A DNA stretch of 64,000 nt from Sporotomaculum syntrophicum (GTDB lineage Bacteria; Bacillota; Desulfotomaculia; Desulfotomaculales; Desulfallaceae): positions 417,390-481,389 of the forward strand of contig NZ_LSRS01000005.1 in assembly GCF_009932395.1 (NCBI RefSeq), in the 5' to 3' direction. Below, in pieces: positions 9,137-16,029 of the stretch (positions are counted from its first letter, which is position 1; each line of letters starts with the position of its first letter). The notes beneath the pieces were generated by a model. It was not told where the DNA came from, ran no database searches, and worked only from the letters and a program-made list of their open reading frames with translations. A program made the translations under genes and the position numbers.

Positions 9137-9232
9137 GTATCAGCATCGATTATTTTATTCCTTATTTGGCCTATTTAACGTAGAAAGTTTTCAAAAAGGA
9201 ATCACAGTAAATTTCTTTGTTTAATAATATAT

Positions 9233-9430
9233 TTGCTGCGGCCACGGCTACTGGACCAAAAGGATATCGTTATTTTAGATATAGGCGCCGGCATAGGACA
9301 TTTAATTCGGGGCACAGACTGGGGAGTGGATGTATTGTTGGTGCTGGAACCCAGCCGCAATAGTGTTATTACCGCCAAAAACATACAGCGTATGGCCGGC
9401 AATCTGGGTATTGTGCTAATGTATCAGGCT
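9233..9430 (+). pseudogene. Fragment of a CooC-type CO dehydrogenase maturation ATPase
   Basis: Within a short open frame the stretch VILDIGAGIGHLIRGTDWG, then VDVLLVLEPSRNSVITAKN and MAGNLGI, follows the second half of CooC-type P-loop ATPases (usual pattern D-EAGIEHLGRGT followed by VEPS and TA). The P-loop half is missing upstream, and similarity is lost after about 9425. CooC inserts nickel into CO dehydrogenase. The remnant beside a Wood-Ljungdahl operon suggests that a CODH-related gene once stood here. The rest of the stretch to 9613 shows only a few MKDMIRKN-like codons on the - strand, unrecognised. Confidence 0.65.
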
Positions 9431-9613
9431 GCAGACGGAACGCACTGTTTAAGAGTAAGTTTCCATAGCTCTGTAATGCTAAAAATTATCCAGCTTGTGG
9501 TTAAGCTCGTAAAATACGTCGTCGGTCGATATTTTTGCGAATCATATCTTTCATTTCTACCACCAGCTTAATTTTGGCTGCCTCTTCTTAAGGTATGCCG
9601 ATGAACAGGTGAT

Positions 9614-10660
9614 TTAAAAAAGAAGATACTTTTTACGAAGCCATCGATATAAAAATATATACCCGATTAATAATATACTTAAAATAACCGTACCCAAAAT
9701 CTTTAAGATTTTGATTTGTAAACTCAACCGTTCTATGGTGCTGTCCTTGGCCAAAATAATTTGTTGGATATCTTCTCTAGCCTTCTTTAAATCAGCTTGC
9801 TGTGCTATAACTGTTTGCCGTTCTTTATGAAGCAGTATAATTTGTTGATTATACTGCTGGGTTTCCTTTTGCAAATCATTAATTCTAAGTTTCAGGTTAC
9901 TGGTTAATGCTTTGCTCGATGATTGTGACAGGCATTCGTAAAGTACACTCCCGGTTATTGCTGCCGGCGGTGTAATGCCGTATATTTTGCAAATCGTTGG
10001 CGCAATATCCAGCTGGCGGCAGTGATAATAACTTTCCGGCTGATTTTGGCCATTGTTGAAGATGACCAGGGGCGGCGTGTCACCACCGCCGGTTATGATA
10101 ATAGTCGTGTTGGCTAGCTTGTCTGAGCGCATCAACTGGTTGATGACCCTGCCCACCTGGTTGTCGGCAGTTGACCACTTGCGCCCCGGCTTTTCTGTTT
10201 GACTGGCGTCATCCAGGTAGATAGCCGTAAACTGGTCAGGCTGCCCCTTGATTTTCTCTAATAACCTGTCCACAGCCAGCTGATCATTTTTTTCCGAAAT
10301 TAATTCCAGACCGTTTTTCTTGGCCAGCGCAGTGGTTAACTTCTTCCCACCATCAACAGCCAGGCAATCGATATTATTATTTGACAATGACCGAGTTAAC
10401 GATAAGAAGGCTTCCTGTTCTTCGGCCGGTATTGTTTTGGTCACATGCTGGTAGCTAATGCCGGTGCTTTTCAGCTTTTTCATGTTGGGCAGTCCCGAGC
10501 CGTCAAGCTCGGTGTCATTTAAACCCTCCACGTAAAATAAAAAAATATATTGGTTGGGGTTGTCCGTGTCACTATCTGCGGCGGTTGCTGTCGGTGCATT
10601 TCCTGAGACAAGGGCTGAAAAGCATATTATGATAATCCAATAAATATTTTTTTTAATCAT
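9614..10660 (-). CDS. Exported alkaline-phosphatase/sulfatase-superfamily-like protein with C-terminal membrane anchor
   Basis: 348 residues. An N-terminal signal peptide (hydrophobic run to about residue 24, then SGNAPTATA) is followed by a domain reminiscent of the alkaline-phosphatase superfamily: YIFLFYVEGLNDTELDGSGLPNMKKL, then FTAIYLDDAS, TTIIITGGGDTPPLVIFNNG and LDIAPTICKIYGI. Residues 250-315 form a long heptad-like coiled coil, ending in a transmembrane helix (TVILSILLIGYIFLYRWL) and a basic tail. The active-site metal ligands expected of a true sulfatase are not convincingly present, so a structural or degenerate role is possible. It stands alone, with no operon partner. Confidence 0.65.
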   Translation of the reverse strand: MIKKNIYWIIIICFSALVSGNAPTATAADSDTDNPNQYIFLFYVEGLNDTELDGSGLPNMKKLKSTGISYQHVTKTIPAEEQEAFLSLTRSLSNNNIDCLAVDGGKKLTTALAKKNGLELISEKNDQLAVDRLLEKIKGQPDQFTAIYLDDASQTEKPGRKWSTADNQVGRVINQLMRSDKLANTTIIITGGGDTPPLVIFNNGQNQPESYYHCRQLDIAPTICKIYGITPPAAITGSVLYECLSQSSSKALTSNLKLRINDLQKETQQYNQQIILLHKERQTVIAQQADLKKAREDIQQIILAKDSTIERLSLQIKILKILGTVILSILLIGYIFLYRWLRKKYLLF

Positions 10661-10886
10661 GTAAAACCCCCCTACTTATTTGCCATACTATACATATAGT
10701 AGGGGTTGTCCTTTATTTATGACTGCAATCTTTCGTCATATTTCGAGTTTTCAGGTGTTTTTTTTACCTTGGTTTTTTCCTACAACACCATTTGGAGAAA
10801 GTTGCTTGGCATTCGGTCCACGCATAGTTCTTTAAATTACCGGTTATACTAATACTACTCCGCTTTGGTGAGTTCTATCTCTCCCC

Positions 10887-10914
10887 GTCCGGCTTTGGAA
10901 GCCGGACTTTTTTT
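10887..10914 (+). terminator. Orphan + strand terminator
   Basis: GTCCGGCTTTGGAAGCCGGAC followed by seven Ts is a textbook Rho-independent terminator on the + strand, yet no + strand gene lies between 10661 and here. It is preceded by the pyrimidine stretch TCTATCTCTCCCC. It may end a small RNA; no strong promoter could be fixed in 10661-10886. Confidence 0.65.
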
Positions 10915-10926
10915 ACTTAAATATTT

Positions 10927-10948
10927 AGCCCCGGGATTGCCCGGAGCT
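10927..10948 (-). terminator. Hairpin downstream of first tRNA-Leu
   Basis: An 8-bp GC-rich stem (AGCTCCGG with CCGGGGCT) lies six bases after the tRNA 3' end. It lacks a clear U-run, so termination here is likely but weak. Confidence 0.45.
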
Positions 10949-10953
10949 ATTGT

Positions 10954-11041
10954 TGGTGCGGCAGGGAGGACTTGAACCTCCACGAGCGTAGCGCTCATAA
11001 GAACCTGAATCTTACGCGTCTGCCAATTCCGCCACTGCCGC
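10954..11041 (-). tRNA. tRNA-Leu (anticodon CAG), copy 1
   Basis: The 88-base gene including the encoded CCA has a 7-bp acceptor GCGGCAG/CTGCCGC, an anticodon arm TAAGA-TTCAGGT-TCTTA giving CAG, a long variable arm (GAGCGCTACGCTC) typical of class II tRNAs, and a T-arm GGAGG-TTCAAGT-CCTCC. The promoter is at 11059-11087. Confidence 0.95.
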
Positions 11042-11058
11042 ATTCTGATTGCTTAGTC

Positions 11059-11087
11059 ATTATAGCATTTTAGCCAAATGCGCTCAA
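11059..11087 (-). promoter_or_regulatory. Promoter of tRNA-Leu copy 1
   Basis: TTGAGC (11082-11087) and TATAAT (11059-11064) are 17 bases apart on the - strand, ending 17 bases before the tRNA. Confidence 0.75.
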
Positions 11088-11144
11088 TATTATTTTTAAT
11101 GTTGGATTAGCTGGAACTATAACCTTTCGCACTAGCGCCAACCA

Positions 11145-11174
11145 AAAAAGAATAACCCCGGTATGCCCCGGAGT
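11145..11174 (-). terminator. Terminator of tRNA-Leu copy 2
   Basis: A 7-bp stem (ACTCCGG with CCGGGGT, one G-T pair) closes a GGCATA loop seven bases after the tRNA and is followed by TATTCTTTTTT. Confidence 0.75.
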
Positions 11175-11180
11175 AATTGT

Positions 11181-11268
11181 TGGTGCGGCAAAGAGGACTT
11201 GAACCTCCACGAGCGTAGCGCTCATAAGAACCTGAATCTTACGCGTCTGCCAATTCCGCCATTGCCGC
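11181..11268 (-). tRNA. tRNA-Leu (anticodon CAG), copy 2
   Basis: 88 bases with encoded CCA, differing from copy 1 at three positions only. The last acceptor pair is A-T instead of G-C (a compensated change) and the first T-stem pair is G-U instead of G-C. Anticodon and variable arms are identical. The promoter is at 11305-11333. Confidence 0.95.
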
Positions 11269-11588
11269 TTGTTATATATGCGCTACTTCTTCCGCGCAAA
11301 AATTATATTAACATAGTTAAATGTGTATGTCAACAACATGAGCAAATCAAAATGAGTAAATCCTTTGCCAAGATATTAAGCTGCTTTCGACAGAGATAGC
11401 AACTTATGACCAGTCAAGTCGGCCTTTTGGTCGCTTTGCAGTGAGCATATATTATAACTTCCTGATGTCTTAACTAACGAATTTCCAGGCGAGAAGAATG
11501 AAATTCGACTTCATTATACATAATATCTGGGAAAACAATTATGCTATAGACAGCAACAGATAAAATTTTTTGTCGGGAGGTGTAAAAT
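11269..11588. other. Intergenic stretch upstream of tRNA-Leu copy 2
   Basis: Apart from the tRNA promoter at 11305-11333, nothing recognisable is seen; the only open frame (+ strand to 11399) is an antisense shadow of the tRNA. Confidence 0.5.
11305..11333 (-). promoter_or_regulatory. Promoter of tRNA-Leu copy 2
   Basis: TTGACA (11328-11333) and TAATAT (11305-11310) are 17 bases apart on the - strand, about 36 bases before the tRNA 5' end. Confidence 0.8.
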
Positions 11589-11714
11589 TTGGCGAAACAA
11601 GTGAGGGGCATATTAGCTAAGAATACAGGCTATCGCCAAGTTTGGGATATGGGCAAAGCCGCCAATATGAAAAAAAAGCAGAAAATAAGCGGGGTAAACC
11701 AGCCCAGTACGTAA
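11589..11714 (+). CDS. Candidate small basic protein, 41 residues, TTG start
   Basis: A TTG codon lies eight bases after a strong GGGAGG ribosome-binding site and opens a 41-codon frame beginning LAKQVRGILAKNTGY and containing MKKKQKI. The product is soluble and rich in Lys/Arg; the family is not recognised. Support is the ribosome-binding site and spacing only, so it could be a remnant of a longer gene. Confidence 0.4.
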   Translation: MAKQVRGILAKNTGYRQVWDMGKAANMKKKQKISGVNQPST

Positions 11715-11951
11715 ACAAGCCAGATTACATCATTATATCTCGCATTAAACAGTATGTTTTATAGCACTTAGTTCATAGACGGTGACTTCTCCTAGACAGA
11801 CAAGCACCAAGTACAGCTTTTGCTTGGTCATATGAGCCTGCGGTTAGTAACTGCTGCAGGCTAATTTTTATGCATCGGCCGAGCTGAGTTAACTTATTAA
11901 GAATAACGGAGTTGTAATACTGCTTTGACTAACCTGAGGCTGCGCCGACCC

Positions 11952-12038
11952 AAAAAAAAGCTGTAGTTAAAACTACAGGAAAAAAAGTAGAGGAGGAGTA
12001 TAAAATGTAGAATTGCAGAAGACGGAATTTTTAAAATA
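11952..12038 (-). ncRNA. Candidate small RNA A: CUCC-rich segment plus terminator
   Basis: On the - strand a 7-bp hairpin (CTGTAGT with ACTACAG) followed by eight Ts forms a clear terminator at 11952-11978. Twelve bases before it is CTCCTCCTC (11990-11998), complementary to Shine-Dalgarno sequences. A promoter (12045-12073) would give an RNA of about 85 bases. No open frame of useful size is present. Read on the + strand, the same bases give AGGAGGAG before an ATG-TAG, which makes no gene. Confidence 0.5.
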
Positions 12039-12044
12039 TAATTT

Positions 12045-12073
12045 ATTTTAGCACTATAAGAGTGTGTTGGCAA
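12045..12073 (-). promoter_or_regulatory. Promoter of candidate small RNA A
   Basis: TTGCCA (12068-12073) and TAAAAT (12045-12050) are 17 bases apart on the - strand. It lies at the far end of the left 192-bp repeat, so an identical copy exists at 14186-14214, now reading into the insertion sequence. Confidence 0.6.
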
Positions 12074-12236
12074 GGTAATAAGTGGTTTTAAAGTTATAAA
12101 TTATATAGTTATTGAAAAATTTTAATAATTTCTTAATTTTGAGGTTCTAAACTAAACATCCCTACTGTTCCGGAAGATACGTTGCAAATGGCAAAGCCAG
12201 TACCCGCAAACCTTGCGAATACCAGCTTTATTTGGC
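12045..12236. repeat. 192-bp direct repeat, left copy (target duplication)
   Basis: Identical to 14186-14377 except for three single-base differences, with equal length and no indel. The two copies directly abut the two ends of the insertion sequence. Members of the IS1634 family are known for unusually long target duplications, which fits this layout. Confidence 0.9.
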
Positions 12237-12373
12237 GGGTGTTTGACACTTAATCAAATAAATAAACGCTATAAGCCTTGAAAGAGCTTATTTTTTTTGC
12301 CAAATTTACAAAGTTTATTAATCGTAATGTTGCGTAATGTGCTATAATATAAGGGATTGGAGGGATTGTTCAT

Positions 12374-14092
12374 ATGAGACTCTCGCTTTCAAAATCTAAA
12401 AATGCTACTTCTCTTTATGTGATTAAAGATGTCATCGAAAATAATAAACGCACTTCCAAAATTGTTGAGAAACTTGGCACATTTAAAGAATTAGAAAAGA
12501 AACTAAACGGCCAAGATCCTATCGAATGGGCAAAAGAATATATTGCAGAATTAAACCGACTGGAAGAAAAGGGCAAGGAGCCTGTAGTAATTGCAAAGTA
12601 CTCGCCTTCTAAATTGATTAAAAAGGGTGAACAAAGAACCTTTAACGGAGGTTATCTTTTTCTTCAGAAACTCTATCACAAGCTCGGGCTTGATAAAATC
12701 TGCAGTGAAATTTCGGGGAAATACAAATTCGAATACAATTTGGATTCTATTCTCTCAAGGCTGCTTTACGGCAGAATTCTTTTTCCCTCCTCAAAGCTAT
12801 CTACATATGAACTATCATCTGAATTGCTTGAACCGCCGGATTTTGAACTACACCAAGTTTATCGGGCACTCGAGGTCATTGCTAAGGAAACTGATTTCAT
12901 TCAGGCATCCCTATACCGAAACAGCCTCGCTTTTTCCAAGCGCAATACCGGTATCCTCTATTATGACTGCACCAATTATTTTTTCGAAATTGAACAGGAA
13001 GAAGGTTTAAAGCAATATGGGTTTGCCAAGGATCACAAACCAAACCCTATAGTTCAAATGGGTCTTTTCATGGATGGAGACGGCGTACCTCTTGCTTTTA
13101 GTATTACTGAAGGAAACTTAAACGAGCAGCTTACACTGAAACCTTTAGAAAAAAAGATTCTGTCCGATTTCAAGCTATCGAGGTTTATTGTCTGCACAGA
13201 TGCCGGGCTTGCCTCGAAAAGCAATAGGTTATTTAACGATAAGGCCGACAGGGCTTTCATTACTACCCAATCCATTAAAAAGCTTAAATCTTTCCTCAAG
13301 GAATGGGCGTTAGATCCCGAGGGCTGGCGTATGGCTAACGATACAAGAATTTACGATATTCGTAAACTGGATGAAAACAAATACAAAGAGAAAATATTCT
13401 ATAAAGAACGCTGGATTAAAGAGGGTGGTCTGGAGCAAAAATTAATTGTTACCTATTCCATCAAATATAAAAACTACCAAAGCAAAGTTCGTGTTTCACA
13501 AGTTGAACGGGCTCTTAAGACTCTCGATACAAATCCTTCGAAAATTAAAAAACATCGGCAGAATGATTACAAGCGGTTTATTGAAAAAAAGACCTGCACC
13601 GATGACGGAGAAGTTGCTGAAAATGAAGTCTACAGTCTTAATACCAGCCTGATTGAAAGCGAAGCAGTATATGATGGTTTTTATGCTGTATGCACGAATT
13701 TGGATGAGGATGCTGCTGAAATTGCACAAATCAACAGAAGACGTTGGGAAATCGAAGAATGCTTCCGAATCCTGAAAAGCGAATTTAAAGCTAGGCCTGT
13801 GTATCTAAAAAGGGATGACAGAATCACTGCGCATTTTACAACCTGTTTTATTGCGCTGGTTATCTACAGGGTTCTGGAAAAGAAATTAAATGAGCAGTTT
13901 ACATCCGACACTATTATCCGAAGTTTAAGAAAAATGAACTTTAAGGAATTAAAAAATGAAGGCTATGAGCCGATATATACCAGAACTGACTTTACCGATG
14001 CTTTACACGAAGCGTTCGGTTTCCGCACGGACTACGAAATCGTCACTTTAAAGCATATAAAAAATATTTTTAAGCTAACGAAAACTAGATAA
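12374..14092 (+). CDS. IS1634-family transposase
   Basis: The 572-residue DDE transposase is full length for the family. Expected acidic residues are seen in YYDCTNYFFEI (first D), IVCTDAGLASKSNR (second D) and the motif RRRWEIEECFRILKSEF (E, Y/R-x-E region), followed by RDDRITAHF. GGAGG lies ten bases before the ATG. Codon use is more A/T-rich than the surrounding metabolic genes, as usual for a mobile element. The gene is intact, so the element may be active. Confidence 0.93.
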   Translation: MRLSLSKSKNATSLYVIKDVIENNKRTSKIVEKLGTFKELEKKLNGQDPIEWAKEYIAELNRLEEKGKEPVVIAKYSPSKLIKKGEQRTFNGGYLFLQKLYHKLGLDKICSEISGKYKFEYNLDSILSRLLYGRILFPSSKLSTYELSSELLEPPDFELHQVYRALEVIAKETDFIQASLYRNSLAFSKRNTGILYYDCTNYFFEIEQEEGLKQYGFAKDHKPNPIVQMGLFMDGDGVPLAFSITEGNLNEQLTLKPLEKKILSDFKLSRFIVCTDAGLASKSNRLFNDKADRAFITTQSIKKLKSFLKEWALDPEGWRMANDTRIYDIRKLDENKYKEKIFYKERWIKEGGLEQKLIVTYSIKYKNYQSKVRVSQVERALKTLDTNPSKIKKHRQNDYKRFIEKKTCTDDGEVAENEVYSLNTSLIESEAVYDGFYAVCTNLDEDAAEIAQINRRRWEIEECFRILKSEFKARPVYLKRDDRITAHFTTCFIALVIYRVLEKKLNEQFTSDTIIRSLRKMNFKELKNEGYEPIYTRTDFTDALHEAFGFRTDYEIVTLKHIKNIFKLTKTR

Positions 14093-14120
14093 CATTACGC
14101 ATTTTTGTACGAATAATAAA

Positions 14121-14160
14121 AGCCTGGATCCCACTATTCTCAAGGGATTTCAGGCTCTTT
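14121..14160 (+). terminator. Terminator of the transposase gene
   Basis: AGCCTG pairs with CAGGCT, with an inner ATCCC/GGGAT stem, followed by CTTT and a T-rich tail just inside the right end of the element. Confidence 0.65.
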
Positions 14161-14185
14161 ATCTTCTTTAAGTGTCAAAGACAGG

Positions 14186-14377
14186 ATTTTAGCACTATAA
14201 GAGTGTGTTGGCAAGGTAATAAGTGGTTTTAAAGTTATAAATTATATAATTATTGAAAAATTTTAATAATTTCTTAATTTTGAGGTTCTAAACTAAACAT
14301 CCCTACTGTTCCGGAAGATACGCTGCAAATGGCAAAGCCAGTACCCGCAAACCTTGCGAATACCGGCTTTATTTGGC
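14186..14377. repeat. 192-bp direct repeat, right copy
   Basis: Second copy of the 12045-12236 repeat. Its last four bases are the 3' end (CCA) of tRNA-Gln and the base before it, so the insertion target included the sequence directly downstream of the tRNA cluster. Confidence 0.9.
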
Positions 14378-14448
14378 TGGGACGGATGGATTTGAACCAT
14401 CGAATGACGGATTCAGAGCCCGTTGCCTTACCGCTTGGCTACGCCCCA
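14374..14448 (-). tRNA. tRNA-Gln (anticodon CTG)
   Basis: 75 bases with CCA. The acceptor is TGGGGCG/CGTCCCA with a G-U pair, and the anticodon arm ACGGG-CTCTGAA-TCCGT gives CTG. It is last in the Pro-Tyr-Gln cluster. Confidence 0.93.
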
Positions 14449-14455
14449 ATATGGT

Positions 14456-14540
<85 letters not shown>

Positions 14541-14563
14541 ATATTGGAATTCTACATATAAAA

Positions 14564-14641
14564 TGGTCGGGATGGAGGGATTTGAACCCCCGGCCTCTTG
14601 CTCCCAAGGCAAGCGCGCTAGCCAAACTGCGCTACATCCCG
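14564..14641 (-). tRNA. tRNA-Pro (anticodon TGG)
   Basis: 78 bases with CCA. Acceptor CGGGATG/CATCCCG, anticodon arm CTTGC-CTTGGGA-GCAAG giving TGG. It is first in the cluster, behind the promoter at 14660-14688. Confidence 0.94.
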
Positions 14642-14659
14642 ATTAACCGAACAAAAGGT

Positions 14660-14688
14660 ATTTTACTCTAAAAATTTAATAATGTCAA
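14660..14688 (-). promoter_or_regulatory. Promoter of the tRNA Pro-Tyr-Gln cluster
   Basis: TTGACA (14683-14688) and TAAAAT (14660-14665) are 17 bases apart on the - strand, 18 bases before tRNA-Pro. Confidence 0.8.
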
Positions 14689-14720
14689 CGGCTAAATGCA
14701 ACCAATCGTCTGATAATTTT

Positions 14721-15125
14721 TCATTCGGTGTAGATTTTAATAATAACCTGGCGTTGACGGGGACCGTCATATTCGCAGAAAAAGATGCGCTGCCATGTGC
14801 CCAGCAGCAGTTTTCCTTTGGTGAACAGCACAGTTTGCCCGGTGCCGGTGAGCAAGGTTTTTATATGGGCGTCCGAGTTCCCCTCCTGGTGGGTATACCT
14901 GCCATGATGAGGCACCAGTTTATTTAGCTGCATTAGGATATCGTCAATTACGCTGGGATCGTACCCTTCATTAATTGTCACACCTGCAGTGGTATGGGGC
15001 ACATAAATATGGCAGACTCCCTCGGTAACGCTGCTTTTTTTGATAAGTGCGCTGATTTCAGCAGTTATATCAATAAACTGTTCACGCTGAGCGGTTTTAA
15101 TGTCGAGCGTATGCAATGCAGCCAT
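14721..15125 (-). CDS. YjbQ family protein (UPF0047)
   Basis: The 134-residue protein belongs to the small YjbQ/UPF0047 family. Signature stretches are HIYVPHTTAGVTINEGYDPSV, with the conserved His/Thr, then GNSDAHIKT and GTWQRIFFCEYDGPR near the C-terminus. Members have a thiamin-phosphate-synthase-like side activity in vitro, but the biological role is unsettled. The second ATG (15125) is chosen because GAGGAG touches the first ATG and is nine bases from the second. It lies downstream of rex in the same orientation. Confidence 0.88.
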   Translation of the reverse strand: MAALHTLDIKTAQREQFIDITAEISALIKKSSVTEGVCHIYVPHTTAGVTINEGYDPSVIDDILMQLNKLVPHHGRYTHQEGNSDAHIKTLLTGTGQTVLFTKGKLLLGTWQRIFFCEYDGPRQRQVIIKIYTE

Positions 15126-15149
15126 GGTTTTCATCTCCTCAAAAGCAGG

Positions 15150-15791
15150 CTACAGGCTCTGGGCAGCCTTGAGGCCTAGGTTGAAGGTTAACAGCTCCAG
15201 CGTAATGGATAAGTCCACATTACGGATTTCTATATTCGCCGGTACGCGCAGTGTTATCGGTGCAAAATTTAAAATTGCCTGTACGCCGCTTTGAACCATG
15301 ATATTGGCTACTTCCTGGGCCATACTATTGTTCACGGTGATTACCCCGATGCGAATATTTTCTTTTTGAGCTAGTTCGGGTAACTGACCTAGAGGTTGTA
15401 CAAGTAGTTGACCAATTCGTTGACCTACCCGCCTGGTGTCATGATCAAACACGCAGGCAACATGAAAGCCACGCGCGTTGAACCCTCGGGAGGTAGTCAA
15501 AGCCTGGCCGAGGTTGCCAGCCCCCACAATGGCTAGCTGCCACGTCTGGTCAAGACCGAGTATTCTTAGGGTGTATTTTAACAGCGTTTGGACGTTATAA
15601 CCTACTCCCCTAGTGCCGAATTCACCGAAATAAGCTAAATCTTTCCTGACCTGGGCGGGGCTTACACCAACACCATCTGCTATTTCATTGGATGAAATCG
15701 TGGTTATGCCGTTTCTATCCAATCTTTCCAGGAACCTGGAGTAAATGGACATTCTGGTTACGGTTGCTTCCGGAACCCGTAATGTTTTCAA
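15150..15791 (-). CDS. rex: Redox-sensing transcriptional repressor Rex
   Basis: About 213 residues. An N-terminal winged helix (ISSNEIADGVGVSPAQVRKDLAYFG) is followed by a Rossmann domain with AIVGAGNLGQAL and VFDHD, the Rex pattern for sensing the NADH/NAD+ ratio. It ends in a domain-swap helix (SITLELLTFNLGLKAAQSL). TTG at 15789-15791 is the likely start because GGAGG lies eight bases upstream; the GTG three codons earlier overlaps that ribosome-binding site. A Rex-box-like site lies about 105 bases upstream, suggesting autoregulation. Confidence 0.93.
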   Translation of the reverse strand: MKTLRVPEATVTRMSIYSRFLERLDRNGITTISSNEIADGVGVSPAQVRKDLAYFGEFGTRGVGYNVQTLLKYTLRILGLDQTWQLAIVGAGNLGQALTTSRGFNARGFHVACVFDHDTRRVGQRIGQLLVQPLGQLPELAQKENIRIGVITVNNSMAQEVANIMVQSGVQAILNFAPITLRVPANIEIRNVDLSITLELLTFNLGLKAAQSL

Positions 15792-15895
15792 TAATGTCAC
15801 CTCCGCTCCCGCTATATGCTAGATACAGCAATTTTCCTTTAGCTGAACTAAATAAGTGACATTATATTGCTGTTACCATACGGCTGGTTTTGCAA

Positions 15896-15913
15896 TTGTT
15901 ATAATTTTCACAT
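15896..15913 (-). promoter_or_regulatory. Rex operator-like site upstream of rex
   Basis: The 18 bases TTGTTATAATTTTCACAT match the Rex consensus TTGTGAAatatTTCACAA at most positions, including both outer half-site cores. It lies in the rex leader/promoter region. The assignment is by consensus comparison. Confidence 0.5.
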
Positions 15914-16029
15914 AATATACAATTCCTTTATAACATGTGTACAACTGGATGTCAATATTCTTTTTATCTACCTTTCTATAGGTTGAACATTGGTAATTTT
16001 GTTGTTAAACGGCATGCCCGCGCGGGTGG

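Larger units (their letters stand above)
12237..14185 (+). mobile_element. IS1634-family (IS4-like) insertion sequence, about 1.95 kb
   Basis: One transposase gene lies between ends that share the inverted repeat TTTGACACTTAA (left near 12242, right complement near 14177). Both ends touch the 192-bp direct repeats. The outermost few bases do not match perfectly, so the exact tips could be off by two or three bases. The three differences between flanking repeats suggest the insertion is not brand new, although the transposase frame is intact. Confidence 0.87.

Noticed and set aside
12045..14377. tRNA-Gln with flanking repeat as attL/attR of an integrative element
   Set aside because: The repeats enclose only one transposase gene, no integrase, and only four bases of the tRNA are included; a long target duplication fits better.
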